From Arachis hypogaea (Eukaryota > Streptophyta > Magnoliopsida > Fabales > Fabaceae), in contig NC_092052.1 in assembly GCF_003086295.3 (NCBI RefSeq), positions 24,713,427 through 24,777,426 of the forward strand: a DNA stretch of 64,000 nucleotides, read 5' to 3'. A model generated the notes under the pieces. That model ran no database searches. It was given only the letters and a program-made list of their open reading frames with translations, and was not told where the DNA came from. Position numbers and translations under genes: made by a program. Shown here in pieces: positions 11,573 through 21,728 of the stretch (position 1 is the stretch's first letter; the number at the start of each line of letters is the position of its first letter).

Positions 11573-13111
11573 TGAGGCTTAATATTATTCGTTTTCATAA
11601 AAAAAAAAAGTCAGGATTATTTTAAGTAATCATATACCTTTCAAAATAATGTAAAATTCTGATAATCCGCGTGTATATACATGACTTATATTTGTTTCTT
11701 TCTTTTTTATTTATATAAACATTTTTTTCTTACTATTAATTGAAGCTAAATAATCCTTCTGTAATAATTATTTTTAAAGATGGGTTTATGAAAAACTAGA
11801 AGTGATGTGTATGAGAATATAACCAAATCCAGCAGATAGGTCCTCCCTTGATATAGACAAATATTCTTCTCCAAGCATCATTGTCTTTTGAAAAACCAGA
11901 GGGGCCAGCAATCTTTTTAATTGTTTTTAATTATATATACATCAATCAAAGGCATGCACTTTTTTATAAAAAAAAAATTGCATATATTTTGATGACATAC
12001 TTTAGCTACGTATGATATATATTAATCATATTTTAAGCCAGTTGATATGTATATATTTTGCCAAACATAATTATATATACGTGTAAAAAATTATTTTATA
12101 TTCATACCGTATTAAAATCAAATTCTTATAATTATAAAGAATATTTTGTGGGTTATAAACGGCACCTAGCTTGAGCATTTCTCATTGTCATTATAATTGT
12201 GTATATCTAAAAGTCCAGACAATTTACGGGCCAATCAAGTATAATCATATTCGTACATCTCTCTCTCCACATGTGATGGCTTCAAATCACGGGGTAAACA
12301 ATAAGGTTGGGTTACATGGTTTGAACTTTGACCCCAATAAATAAATAAAATAAAATTTAATTATTTTATTGATTTTTATAATTTTATTAAAATTTTAATT
12401 ATATTTTACTATTTTAAAATTCATAATTAGATATTTATATTACGTAAAAAATTTCAATTAAGTTCTTATTAGCTATATATCTTACAAATAAATTTTGTAA
12501 TAATTTTAAAATATTTGTTTTTTTAAATATTTCATAATTTATTCGATCAAATATAAACAAAAATAACTACTTTAAGAATAAATATTTTGTATTTTTAATA
12601 AAAGATAATTAATAAAATTTTAATTAAAAATTTTATCTAATATAAAAATTAAATAATAATTTTTTTAATTATAAAAATTTAATTAAAATTTTGATAAAAT
12701 TATAAAGAGCGATTTGTGTTCAATGGTTTCTTTCCCAAGTGATGAAAGATTATACTGCTAGAAAGTTGTAGCTAATTTCATGAAGAAATCTCAATAAAGT
12801 GGACTATGGTCTATATTATTATATTGTCTGGATATGGATGAAACCTACACATTCATCGACATCAACCAGATTTTTGCCAGCAGAGAAAAAGAATCTCACA
12901 CAAGAATCTCACACGGAAACAAGTTCTTCCGTGAAAATTTTAGATGAGGGAGGGGGTACGGTATACATAGATTTTATTTAGGGACATTTATGGGTTGAAT
13001 GAAATTAGGTTTGTTTTAATTTAAATTTGACTTTAAAAGTATATATCGGGTCTATTTTTTAGATTCTAACCTAATTCTAAATTTGTTGAAATTTAAATAT
13101 TTTTAAGTTCC
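11573..13111. other. AT-rich intergenic DNA, no gene seen
   Basis: Mostly AT-rich. At 12790-12980 a short open stretch of 60 codons has no support. The text near 12980-13110 (GGGTCTATTTTTTAGATTCT) resembles text beyond the next LTR element near 21520 (GGGTCTATTTTTGAGACCTT), so an old repeat is probably interrupted or duplicated here. Confidence 0.5.
12375..12710. repeat. AT-rich inverted-repeat MITE candidate
   Basis: The left arm TTTTTATAATTTTATTAAAA and the right arm, reverse complemented, CTTTATAATTTTATCAAAA match closely and continue for some tens of bases (AATTTTAATTA). No reliable target duplication was found. Confidence 0.4.
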
Positions 13112-14923
13112 TGATAAACTACTATTTCATGGTTTATCTTATGTTCAATTGAGTGGTTTTTATCAATTCTTTACCCACTTATTCATACTATTAGCATGTT
13201 TTACATTTTTCTTCCGGATTTTGTGCTATGATTGAAAACATGCTTCTTTGGCCTTTAAATTTGCTAATATTAATCCTCTCTTATTACCATTTGATGCCTT
13301 GATATGTGTGTTAAGTGATTTCAGAGATTACAGGGCAGGAATGACTCAGAGGATGGAAAGAAAGCATGCAAAAGTGGAAGGAATATAAGAAATTGCTAAG
13401 CTGTCCAACCTGACCTCCTAGTACTAAATTGACCATAACTTGAGCTACAGATATCCAAATGACGCGGTTCCAGTTGCGTTGGAAAGCTAACGTCCGGGGC
13501 TTTGCAACGATATATAATTTGCCATAGCTTCCCCGAAGCCAGGCGACGTGAACGCGTGGATCACGCGGACGCATGATCTGGCAAAAGTGCAATCCGCGCA
13601 AACGCGTGGACGACGCCTCCGCGTCACTTTGCCGCGATCTATACGTACCAGAAATCGCTGGAGGCGATTTCTGGGCTGTTTTTGACCCAGTTTTCGGCCC
13701 GAAAAACACAAATTAGAGGCTATAAAGTGGGGGAATGCATCTATTCATAGAACAACTCATACAACATACTTTTCATTCACACAATTTTAGGATTTAGATG
13801 TAGTTTTTAGAGAGAGAGGTTCTCTCCTCTCTCTTAGGTTTTAGGATTAGGATTCCTCTTAAAGGATTTAGGATTTCAACTTTTTCTCAGGTTCAATATT
13901 CCTTTTACTTTATATTTCTCTTCTACTTCCAGATACTTTAATACTTTTATTTGTTAATTACTTATGTTGCCAAATTGGCTTATGAACCATTCATGTTAGG
14001 ATTTTCTTTATTTAATATAAACTGAGGTATTTCAGATTTATGATTCTTATTTAGCTTTTTATATTCTTGGCTTTAATTGATTAATTGGAGACTCTTGAGT
14101 TATCAAACTCATCGTGATTGATAATTGTTATTTTTGCTAATTGAATTGAATTCCAATAACTCTAGTCCTTTCTTAGGAATTGGCTAGGACCTGAAGATCA
14201 AACTAATTAGTCCACTTGACTTTCCTTTGCTTTAGTAAAGGTTAACTAAGTTGGATTAAAACTCAATTCTCATCACCATCGATAAGGATAACTAGGATAG
14301 GACTTCCAAATTCTCATACCTTGCCTAGAGTTTTATTAGCTATTGATTTATTAGTCCATGCAACCTATTTTTCTCATTCAAACCTTTTTGAAAAAACCCA
14401 AAAATACTATTTTTCATAACCAATAATAAATCATACTTCCCTGCAATTCTTTGAGAAGACGACCCGATATTTGAATACTTCGGTTTATAAATTTTATTGG
14501 GTTTGTTACTTGTGACAACCAAACTTTTGTACGAAAGGGTTCTCTGTTGGTTTAGAATCTATACTTTGCAACGCGATTAATTTTATAAATTTCTTTACCA
14601 GCTAGAAACCGACCGTTCAAAATGGCATTTTGAAGAACGAAACTCTCGCGCGATCTAGAATTTTCACAAATAAATTCGCGTTGTAAGTATAGCTTCTAGA
14701 CCGACAAGAATTCCTTTCTTACAAAAGTTTGGTTGTCACAAGTAACAAACCCCTAAATAAATTGATAACCGAAGTATTTAAACCTCGGTTTATAAATTTT
14801 ATTGGGTTTGTTACTTGTGACAACCAAACTTTTGTACGAAAGGGTTCTCTGTTGGTTTAGAATCTATACTTGCAACGCGATTAATTTTATAAATTTCTTT
14901 ACCAGCTAGAAACCGATCGTTCA
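13112..14923 (+). repeat. 5' LTR of element D, with an extra rearranged tail
   Basis: Colinear with the 3' LTR up to 14619, then extended by about 300 bp: an inverted LTR tail of a sister family (14620-14785) and a second direct copy of the LTR tail (14786-14923) that adjoins the primer site. Relative to the 3' LTR it keeps about 23 extra bases near 13640-13665. Confidence 0.85.
13721..13726 (+). promoter_or_regulatory. TATA box of the D 5' LTR
   Basis: TATAAA within AGAGGCTATAAAGTGGG, a probable LTR promoter just downstream of the ACGCGT cluster. The same position is TGTAAA in the 3' LTR (about 20271-20276) and TATAAA in solo LTR C (36457-36462). Confidence 0.5.
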
Positions 14924-14926
14924 AAA

Positions 14927-14943
14927 TGGCGCCGTTGCCGGGG
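14927..14943 (+). other. Primer-binding site, tRNA-Asp(GUC)
   Basis: TGGCGCCGTTGCCGGGG follows the LTR after three bases. It is the exact reverse complement of the 3' end of plant tRNA-Asp(GUC), including the CCA. This primer is used by several plant Ty3/gypsy groups. Confidence 0.85.
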
Positions 14944-15038
14944 AATTGCAAACGTGTGCCTTATTATTGGTTATTGTAAATATTTTCTTTTGCTTGTTTA
15001 TTTGTTTTTATTCTTGTCTTTAATTTTTATTAGTTACT

Positions 15039-16298
15039 ATGAGTTCTCACCCCCGTCGCTTTGAGTTTAGTTCTAATGTTGTTGAAAGGAATGGAAGCTA
15101 TAACAGGAACATGCATCAAGGTCGAAACAATCACAGATGGAAGGAGCCACGAGGACCTGATCAATCCTTTAGGCAACAACACCCTCCAAGATACCATGGA
15201 CAACGACCATTCCACAATGCATACCAAGACAATAGTTATGGTGGACCTTCTCATGACAACCAACCTCCACCAGTTTACTATGGTCAAGAGCCATTCCGAG
15301 GTGCGTACCAAGATGATAGACATGGTGGACCCCTTTGTAGTTACCAACAAGTCCTATCATATGCCAATGAACCACCTCCTCAACATAGTTTTGAACCACC
15401 ATACACACAAACCACCTACAACCATTCACCTCCATATGATCCTAATCTTTATCCACCACACCAACCACCATATGAACCACACCCAGAACCCCCACCTCAA
15501 TATTCACCATCTCCATATCCTTATCAAGAAGAACTACCTTCCTGTTATGAACCCTTTCTCCAAAATAATGAACCCTCCTATCCACCCCAACCTCCATTGG
15601 ATAACAACGCCCTTAGTGCTATTCTCCAAGGGCAAGAAAAGATGAATAAGAGTGTGCTAAATTTCGCGGCCGCCTTAGGCGAGTTAATGAATCGATTAGC
15701 TTCCCAACGTTCGGACACTCAAGGAACTCCCACGGCCTCATGTGGAGAATCTACTGAAGAACGTAGCATGAAGGAGAAGCTAGAAACTCCGGTGGATAGT
15801 GAGCAGCATGAATTTGTATTGGAACAATTGGAGGAAGCCGTAATCATTGAAGAGGAAGAAGTGGTCGAAGACTTAGGAGATGCAGAACGTCCATGGGAAA
15901 GCCTAGTCATAGAGCCCCCTTCCAAGAAGTTTGAAATTGATGTTGAGGAGGGTGTACAATCTCCAAGGCATATCATGGTTGAAGACTTTGAAGGGGATGA
16001 TCAAGAGATGGATTCAATCATTGATGAATTCTTATCTACAATTGAATTCTCTCCCATTGGACTTGACATAGAGATTAAAGAAGAAGAAGCACAACCTCCC
16101 ATACTCTTGGTGAACAAGGAAGAAGAGATCGAATTGGAAGAAAGCTACCAAGAGGAAGAGGTTGATATTGAAAAATCTTGCAAAGAGGTGGAAATTGTCA
16201 AGGAAGAACACAAGGGAGTGGAGCTTGCAAGACCACTGAAAACACCTATCCCAAGGCCATTACCGCCCAGTACAAACTTCAAGTGGATAAATCTTTAA
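15039..16298 (+). CDS. D ORF1, Tyr/Pro-rich and acidic protein of unknown function
   Basis: A 419-residue open frame starting 96 bases after the primer site, where gag would lie. Residues 1-190 are rich in Tyr, Pro, Gln and Asn, with two repeats of about 28 residues (PFHNAYQDNSYGGP at 57-70, PFRGAYQDDRHGGP at 85-98). Residues 191-223 look helical. Residues 243-281 form a block nearly identical in element B (FVLEQLEEAVI followed by EEEEVVEDLG). Residues 260-400 are very acidic. There is no CCHC knuckle, protease or polymerase motif, no signal peptide and no membrane segment. The stop at 16296-16298 replaces a sense codon in B, and similarity to B continues in frame beyond it, so this copy is probably truncated. 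A nucleic-acid or particle-related role is a guess from position only. Confidence 0.7.
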   Translation: MSSHPRRFEFSSNVVERNGSYNRNMHQGRNNHRWKEPRGPDQSFRQQHPPRYHGQRPFHNAYQDNSYGGPSHDNQPPPVYYGQEPFRGAYQDDRHGGPLCSYQQVLSYANEPPPQHSFEPPYTQTTYNHSPPYDPNLYPPHQPPYEPHPEPPPQYSPSPYPYQEELPSCYEPFLQNNEPSYPPQPPLDNNALSAILQGQEKMNKSVLNFAAALGELMNRLASQRSDTQGTPTASCGESTEERSMKEKLETPVDSEQHEFVLEQLEEAVIIEEEEVVEDLGDAERPWESLVIEPPSKKFEIDVEEGVQSPRHIMVEDFEGDDQEMDSIIDEFLSTIEFSPIGLDIEIKEEEAQPPILLVNKEEEIELEESYQEEEVDIEKSCKEVEIVKEEHKGVELARPLKTPIPRPLPPSTNFKWINL

Positions 16299-16741
16299 TC
16301 TCTAAGCCTAATTAGCTCACTTGAATATGCTTTGCTTGAGACAAATGGTCAACTTAGAGCTCTTTGCGGCTATAAGAGCAAGCGGGAGATGGTTAGTGGT
16401 AGGAATTGTCATCCAAGGTTCAATATGGTTGTATGCTCCAAGTGAATTGCAAAGGTTGGTGTAGAGCTCGATTGAATGGGTCTAGGAAGTTGTTTGGTCG
16501 CTGCAGTGAGAATTCAGATTGCTCATCACCCAGCTGGAAAAATGCAGATCAAGACAAAGACGGGTGTAAAAGCAAAGTTTGGGATCCTGGAGTCTGTTCT
16601 GACATTCAGCACAATGGAAGCCTGAGAACCTGTTTAAAACTGCTCAAGGGCTTTACGTGCCTTGTTTGGGACCCCGGAGGCTGTTGGCATTCCAAACATT
16701 GTTGGGGATTCAAGGTTCAGTACAAGCACAAGCCACCATGA
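16299..16741 (+). pseudogene. Detached C-terminal part of D ORF1
   Basis: After the stop the same frame reads LISSLEYALLETNGQLRAL, matching B (IVPLECGILETDGQLRRL). A further stop follows, after which similarity continues in another frame: CKGW, then ENSDC and KVWDPG motifs, ending KHKPP before a stop at 16741. Element B shows CKGW, ENSDC, KIWDPG and KHKPQ in the same order. This suggests an ancestral protein of roughly 560 residues with a Trp/Cys/Lys-rich C-terminal domain. In D it is broken by at least two stops and a frame change. Confidence 0.6.
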
Positions 16742-18063
16742 CAAGGAGCTCACCAGATGTCCAACTTAAGGACTTTAACTAAAAGTGTTAGGTGGGAGAC
16801 AACCCACCATGGTATGATCGTTCCTTTCTCAATTTTAATTTTATTTCGTTTTGTTTGTTTTTAGTTTTATTCTATTTTATTGAACTTGGAATTATTCATA
16901 ACATCCATATCAGCATTGCATTTTGCATTCTGCATTTTTCATGCATAAAAAAAAAATCGCACAGGACGCGCGAGCGTCGCTGACGCGTACGCGTCACCTG
17001 TGCATGTGACAAAATAAGGGATTGAACAGAAAGTCACGCGGGAGCGTGGCTGGAAGTGTGCCTTTGGCACTAACGCATCCATGCGAACGCGTCCCTGACG
17101 CGTCCGCGTCGTTTGCGAATATAGCTCTCCACGCGTGCGCGTCACCCACACGCACGCGTGACCATAAAAGTCGACGTCAATGGTGTTTAGTCAGAGAGTT
17201 GAGCTGCCCTTGAGCTGGAATTGTGCTGGAAGCACAAAGTGACCCACGCGTACGCGTCCCTGATGCGCGCGCGTCCTTTTGCTTCCAAGACCACTCACAC
17301 GTACGCGTGGGCGACGCTTATGCGTCACATGGTTGTTTTCAATTTCCTTCCCTTTTCTTCTATCTTCTCTACTTCTTTCTTTTCCGTACCCTCTTCTTCT
17401 TCATTCGTTTACACTCTCATCCATACTCTCTTTCATTCTATTTTCTTTATTGCATTTACATATTTTCATTCATTGCATTTTTTTCATTTTGTGCATATTT
17501 TTATTTTCTTTTCTAAATTTATTATTTTTCTATTGGTGTTAAAAATTTAATTGGGTAATTATTTTCTTGTGAGTTATTATGGAATTGTTTGACAATTCAT
17601 ATTACTTCTTAAAGGGTTGCTTGTATGTTCAATTTAATACTTTCAATAACATATTCACCATGCATGCTATGTGTTTGTGAAAAAGCCCGTATGGCATTGA
17701 ACACTATTTTAAATTATTCTACTACTAATGCCTGTTATTTTTCACAAAATTCCTTTTATGTTTTATTGATTAAATATAATTGTCAATACAAACAGATTAT
17801 TAGTTTTAAAGAGTTAGTAATCTAACTTGGACATTGAATGCTTGATCTATGCTACTCATGCCTTTGCCAGCATGCCAATAAACATCTTGCATTCAATTGC
17901 CATCACATGCACTTGCTATATTTCCATTGATGAACTTTTCACATGTAGTCTAGACCATGTGTTAACGACATCCTTCTTTACCGTGCATTGATTATCACTT
18001 ATACCATCCTCTTCCTTGCTCTATCCCTTTGAATTCAAGTTACTTTCTTTTTCCCTTTTCAGG
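16742..18063 (+). other. D internal non-coding: ACGCGT cluster and pyrimidine tract
   Basis: At about 16960-17330 many copies of ACGCGT-type words (GACGCGTACGCGTCAC and variants) are spaced by about 15-40 bases. A C/T-rich tract follows at 17339-17520. Element B has the same order at 38430-38930. No credible coding frame. The function is unknown. Confidence 0.7.
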
Positions 18064-18261
18064 ATGGCCACCAAGAAGGGTAAAGAGAAAGCTACTCCCA
18101 AACCACCAGCAAGGAAAGGAACAAAAAGAGCACTAGCTGCGGAACCGCCCGCCCACTTGTACATCTTAGCATGCACCGAGGACGGTGCAATCTTTAAGTG
18201 TGAGGAGGTCGACACCGATCTCCATGGGTTAGTACCTTCCTGTCTCAACACCAATGTCTAA
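18064..18261 (+). CDS. D small ORF2, Lys-rich N-terminus, unknown
   Basis: A 65-residue frame beginning MATKKGKEKATPKPPARKG and containing ACTEDGAIFKCEEVDTDLHG. Element B has a related sequence at the same place (39398 onward) with ATGGCCACCAAGA, CACTGAGGACGG and the codons of IFKCG, but frameshifted. Conservation of position and wording between two diverged elements suggests a once-functional frame or exon. I know no family for it. It could be the remnant of a longer protein. Confidence 0.4.
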   Translation: MATKKGKEKATPKPPARKGTKRALAAEPPAHLYILACTEDGAIFKCEEVDTDLHGLVPSCLNTNV

Positions 18262-19684
18262 AATTTTTTTATTAGTTCATTATTGCATTGCATAATAGAT
18301 TGCATAGTAATAGGTTATTTGCATGCATGTTCTACTTGGTTAAAATAATAAGTTTCTTTTAAGACCCTATTTTTTGAAAAATTTCACTAATTTAAATCAA
18401 AATTTTTGTGTTAAATTTGTTTGAAGTTGTATTTGGAACATAGTTTTTGAGCCAAAGAACACACAACTTGTGAGATTTTGAGCTTATTTATATGGTTACA
18501 TTATTTAACCATAACATTTTATTCTTGTGTGTTTCCTTCTCTATAACTGTAATCTAGATTTTGTTCCAGTCTATATGTCCATTATTTAGTGTATTTACAT
18601 GCTTGCATATGATTGAGGCCATCATTTGTTTTTGCTCACTTATCCCAAATAGCCTACCCTTTTATGTCACCCTTGTTAGCCACCTTGAGCCTTTTTAATC
18701 CCTATTTGTTCTATATTTTACCACATCACTAGCCTTAAGCGGAAAACAAATTAAAAACCCCAATTGAATCTTTGGTTAGCTTAAGATAGAGATTGTGTAA
18801 CAATTAAGTGTGAAGAAACTGTGGGAACATGGGTTAATAAAGGAATGTATCATGTTTCTAATTTATTTGAATATTGAGAATTTGGAACCTACTCATAAAA
18901 AAAACCAAATTAATTAAAATCCATGTGCATTGATAAGTTATGTTTATTTCTCTATTAAAATAAATAAATAAATAAATAAAAAATATTCAATAAATAAGTA
19001 AACAAATAAGGGGACAAAATTACCCCAATGTTAAGCTGAAAGATCAATGTACATGTGATAAAAGTAAAGAAATATAAAAAATTTGGTACATGAGTATGTG
19101 ATACAAAAGTAGGAATTATGGATAGCTAGGCATGAATTTAAAAGTATATAGAGTACGTGTGTATAGGTGAAGAGCTTAGGTTAATTAAAGATTTATATTA
19201 TAGCTCACTTGGCCATACATATATCCTCACCCTTACCTTAGCCCCATTACAACCCTGAAAAGACCTCATGATGTTTGCATTGGTACATTAAATTTTTGTT
19301 GATTGGTTAGATGAAGAACAAAGTTTAGAAAGTATGACTAGAGAAGAGTAGAGTGAATTACCCTATACACTTGAGAGATTAGAGTGATATACACTTCCAG
19401 TGAGGGTTCAATGCTTGATTCTATGTTCCCTGCTTTCATGAGCTATCTTCTTACAAGTTTACTTGTCTTTATTGTATAATTTGAATTAGTGAAATCTGAT
19501 TTATGTTTGTCTTGAAGAGCTTATTTACTTTTAACCAAGTAGGTAGAAACATCTTAGCATGTAGTTGTATTCATACATAGGTTGCATTGCATTGCATTAC
19601 ATGAGTCTTACTTCCCCCATTCATCCTTTATAGCTTCTCTTGAGTTTAGCATGAGGACATGCTAATGTTTAAGTGTGGGAAGGT
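18262..19684 (+). other. D 3' internal region and purine tract
   Basis: AT-rich non-coding DNA with an (AATA)n stretch near 18958-18985. It ends in AAGTGTGGGAAGGT (about 19671-19684), a short purine-rich tract directly before the 3' LTR that would serve as the plus-strand primer. The matching place in B reads AAGTGTGGGGAGATT. Confidence 0.65.
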
Positions 19685-21170
19685 TGATAAACCACTATTT
19701 CATGGTTTATCTTATGCTCAATTGAGTGGTTTTTATCAACTCTTTACCCACTTATTCATACTATTCGCATATTTTACGTTTTCCTTCCGGATTTTGTGCT
19801 ATGATTGAAAACATGCTTCTTTGACCTTTAAATTTGCTAATATTAATCCTCTCTTATTACCATTTGATGCCTTGATATGTGTGTTAAGTGATTTCAGAGA
19901 TTACAGGGCAGGAATGGCTCAGAGGATGGAAAGAAAGCATGCAAAAATGGAAGGAATACAAGAAATTGCTAAGCTGTCGAGCCTGACCTCCTGGTACTAA
20001 ATCGACCATAACTTGAGCTATAGAGGTCCAAATGATGCGGTTCTAGTTGCGTTGAAAAGCTAACGTCTGGGGCTTCGCAACGATATATAATTTGCTATAG
20101 CTTCCCTGAAGCCAGGCGACGCGAACGCGTGGATCACGCGGACGCATGACCTGGCAAAAGTGCATCCGCGCAAACGCGTGGACGACGCCTCCGCGTCACT
20201 TTGCCGCGACCTGGGCGATTTCTGGGCTGTTTTTGACCTAGTTTTTGGCCCGAAAAACATAGATTAGAGGCTGTAAAGTGGGGGAATGCATCCATTCATA
20301 GAACAACTCATACAACATACTTTTCATTCACACAATTTTAGGATTTTAGATGTAGTTTTTAGAGAAAGAGGTTCTCTCCTCTCTCTTAGGTTTTAGGATT
20401 AGGATTCCTCTTAAAGGATTTAGGATTTCAACTTCTTCTCAGGTTCAATATTCCTTTTACTTTATATTTCTCTTCTACTTCCAGATACTTTAATGCTTTT
20501 ATTTGTTAATTACTTATGTTGCCAAATTGGCTTATGAACCATTCATGTTAGGATTTTCTTTATTTAATATAAATTGAGGTATTTCAGATTTATGATTCTT
20601 ATTTAGCTTTTTATATTCTTGGCTTTAATTGATTAATTGGAGACTCTTGAGTTATCAAACTCATCGTGATTGATAATTGTTATTTTTGCTAATTGAATTG
20701 AATTCCAATAACTCTAGTCCTTTCTTAGGAATTGGCTAGGACCTGAAGATCAAACTAATTAGTCCACTTGACTTTCCTTTGCTTTAGTAAAGGTTAACTA
20801 AGTTGGATTAAAACTCAATTCTCATCACCATCGATAAGGATAACTAGGATAGGACTTCCAAATTCTCATACCTTGCCTAGAGTTTTATTAGCTAATGATT
20901 TATTAGTCCATGCAACCTATTTTTCTCATTCAAACCTTTTTGAAAAAACCCAAAAATACTATTTTCCATAACCAATAATAAATCATACTTCCCTGCAATT
21001 CCTTGAGAAGACGACCCGATATTTGAATACTTCGGTTTATAAATTTTATTGGGTTTGTTACTTGTGACAACCAAACTTTTGTACGAAAGGGTTCTCTGTT
21101 GGTTTAGAATCTATACTTGCAACGCGATTAATTTTATAAATTTCTTTACCAGCTAGAAACCGATCGTTCA
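19685..21170 (+). repeat. 3' LTR of element D
   Basis: 1486 bp from TGATAAACC to CGATCGTTCA. It contains an ACGCGT cluster (about 20115-20205), a TGTAAA in place of the TATA box, and pyrimidine-rich leader sequence (CTCTCTCCTCTCTCTTAGG). No extra tail is present, unlike the 5' LTR. Confidence 0.9.
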
Positions 21171-21728
21171 GTCACAATTATACCGAGTCCAAATCGGATG
21201 AAAATCGGATCTTTAAAGTTTTAACAATAATTTATAAAAAGATTTATTTATGTTACACTTATTTATAAAAAAAAATTTATTACCCAAAAGTTGATATCTA
21301 TACTTGAACTTGAATTTGTCTATAAATTATAATTTGATGCTTCTTTGATTTATTTCTAATTCAACAAGTGTGATTAAAAATAAAACAATAAACTTATAAT
21401 TAATATAACATAATATTAAAATTAATTTAAAACATATACATCTTTTTTAGTTCTCTTAGGATGCACATGAATCGGGTGAAGTCGGGTTCGCCTTAATCCA
21501 AACCTGACCCGAAATAATAACCGGGTCTATTTTTGAGACCTTGATTCTAGATCCGGTAAAATCAAACCAAATTATTTTTTAAAATATTCGAAACCAGATC
21601 AAATTTTTAGACCGGACCAGGCCATAAATATCCCTAATTTTATTATTGATTAGGAAGATATATATTGGTTGTTATTTAAACGTTCACTATTAAATTAAGA
21701 GCGTTACATTCTTTATTATATGGACAAA
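21171..21728. other. AT-rich flank, no gene seen
   Basis: Text near 21470-21640 is rich in words like GGGTCTATTTTTGAGACC and ACCGGACC. It is probably part of an old repeat shared with 12980-13110. No gene. Confidence 0.45.

Larger units (their letters stand above)
13112..21170 (+). mobile_element. Non-autonomous LTR retrotransposon D (nearly complete)
   Basis: An 8.06-kb element with two LTRs, a tRNA-Asp primer site, an internal region and a short purine tract before the 3' LTR. LTRs start TGATAAAC and end CGTTCA. The 4.8-kb interior encodes no recognisable gag zinc knuckle, protease, reverse transcriptase, RNase H or integrase. It does keep one long open frame (15039-16298) and a small one (18064-18261). 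This is the layout of a large retrotransposon derivative that needs proteins from another element. The LTRs differ by roughly 4% in the first 190 bp, mostly C/T and G/A changes as expected for methylated DNA, so the insertion is fairly young. The flanking 5-mers (GTTCC, GTCAC) do not match well. Confidence 0.85.

Noticed and set aside
14340..14522. 60-codon minus-strand frame, repeated at 20892-21074
   Set aside because: It lies in the LTR of D; conservation reflects LTR duplication, not coding.
17022..17550. Several overlapping frames near the ACGCGT cluster
   Set aside because: They arise from CpG repeats and a pyrimidine tract and are not conserved with B.
13107..21175. 5-bp target duplication of element D (GTTCC / GTCAC)
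   Set aside because: Only three of five bases agree, so I do not claim it.
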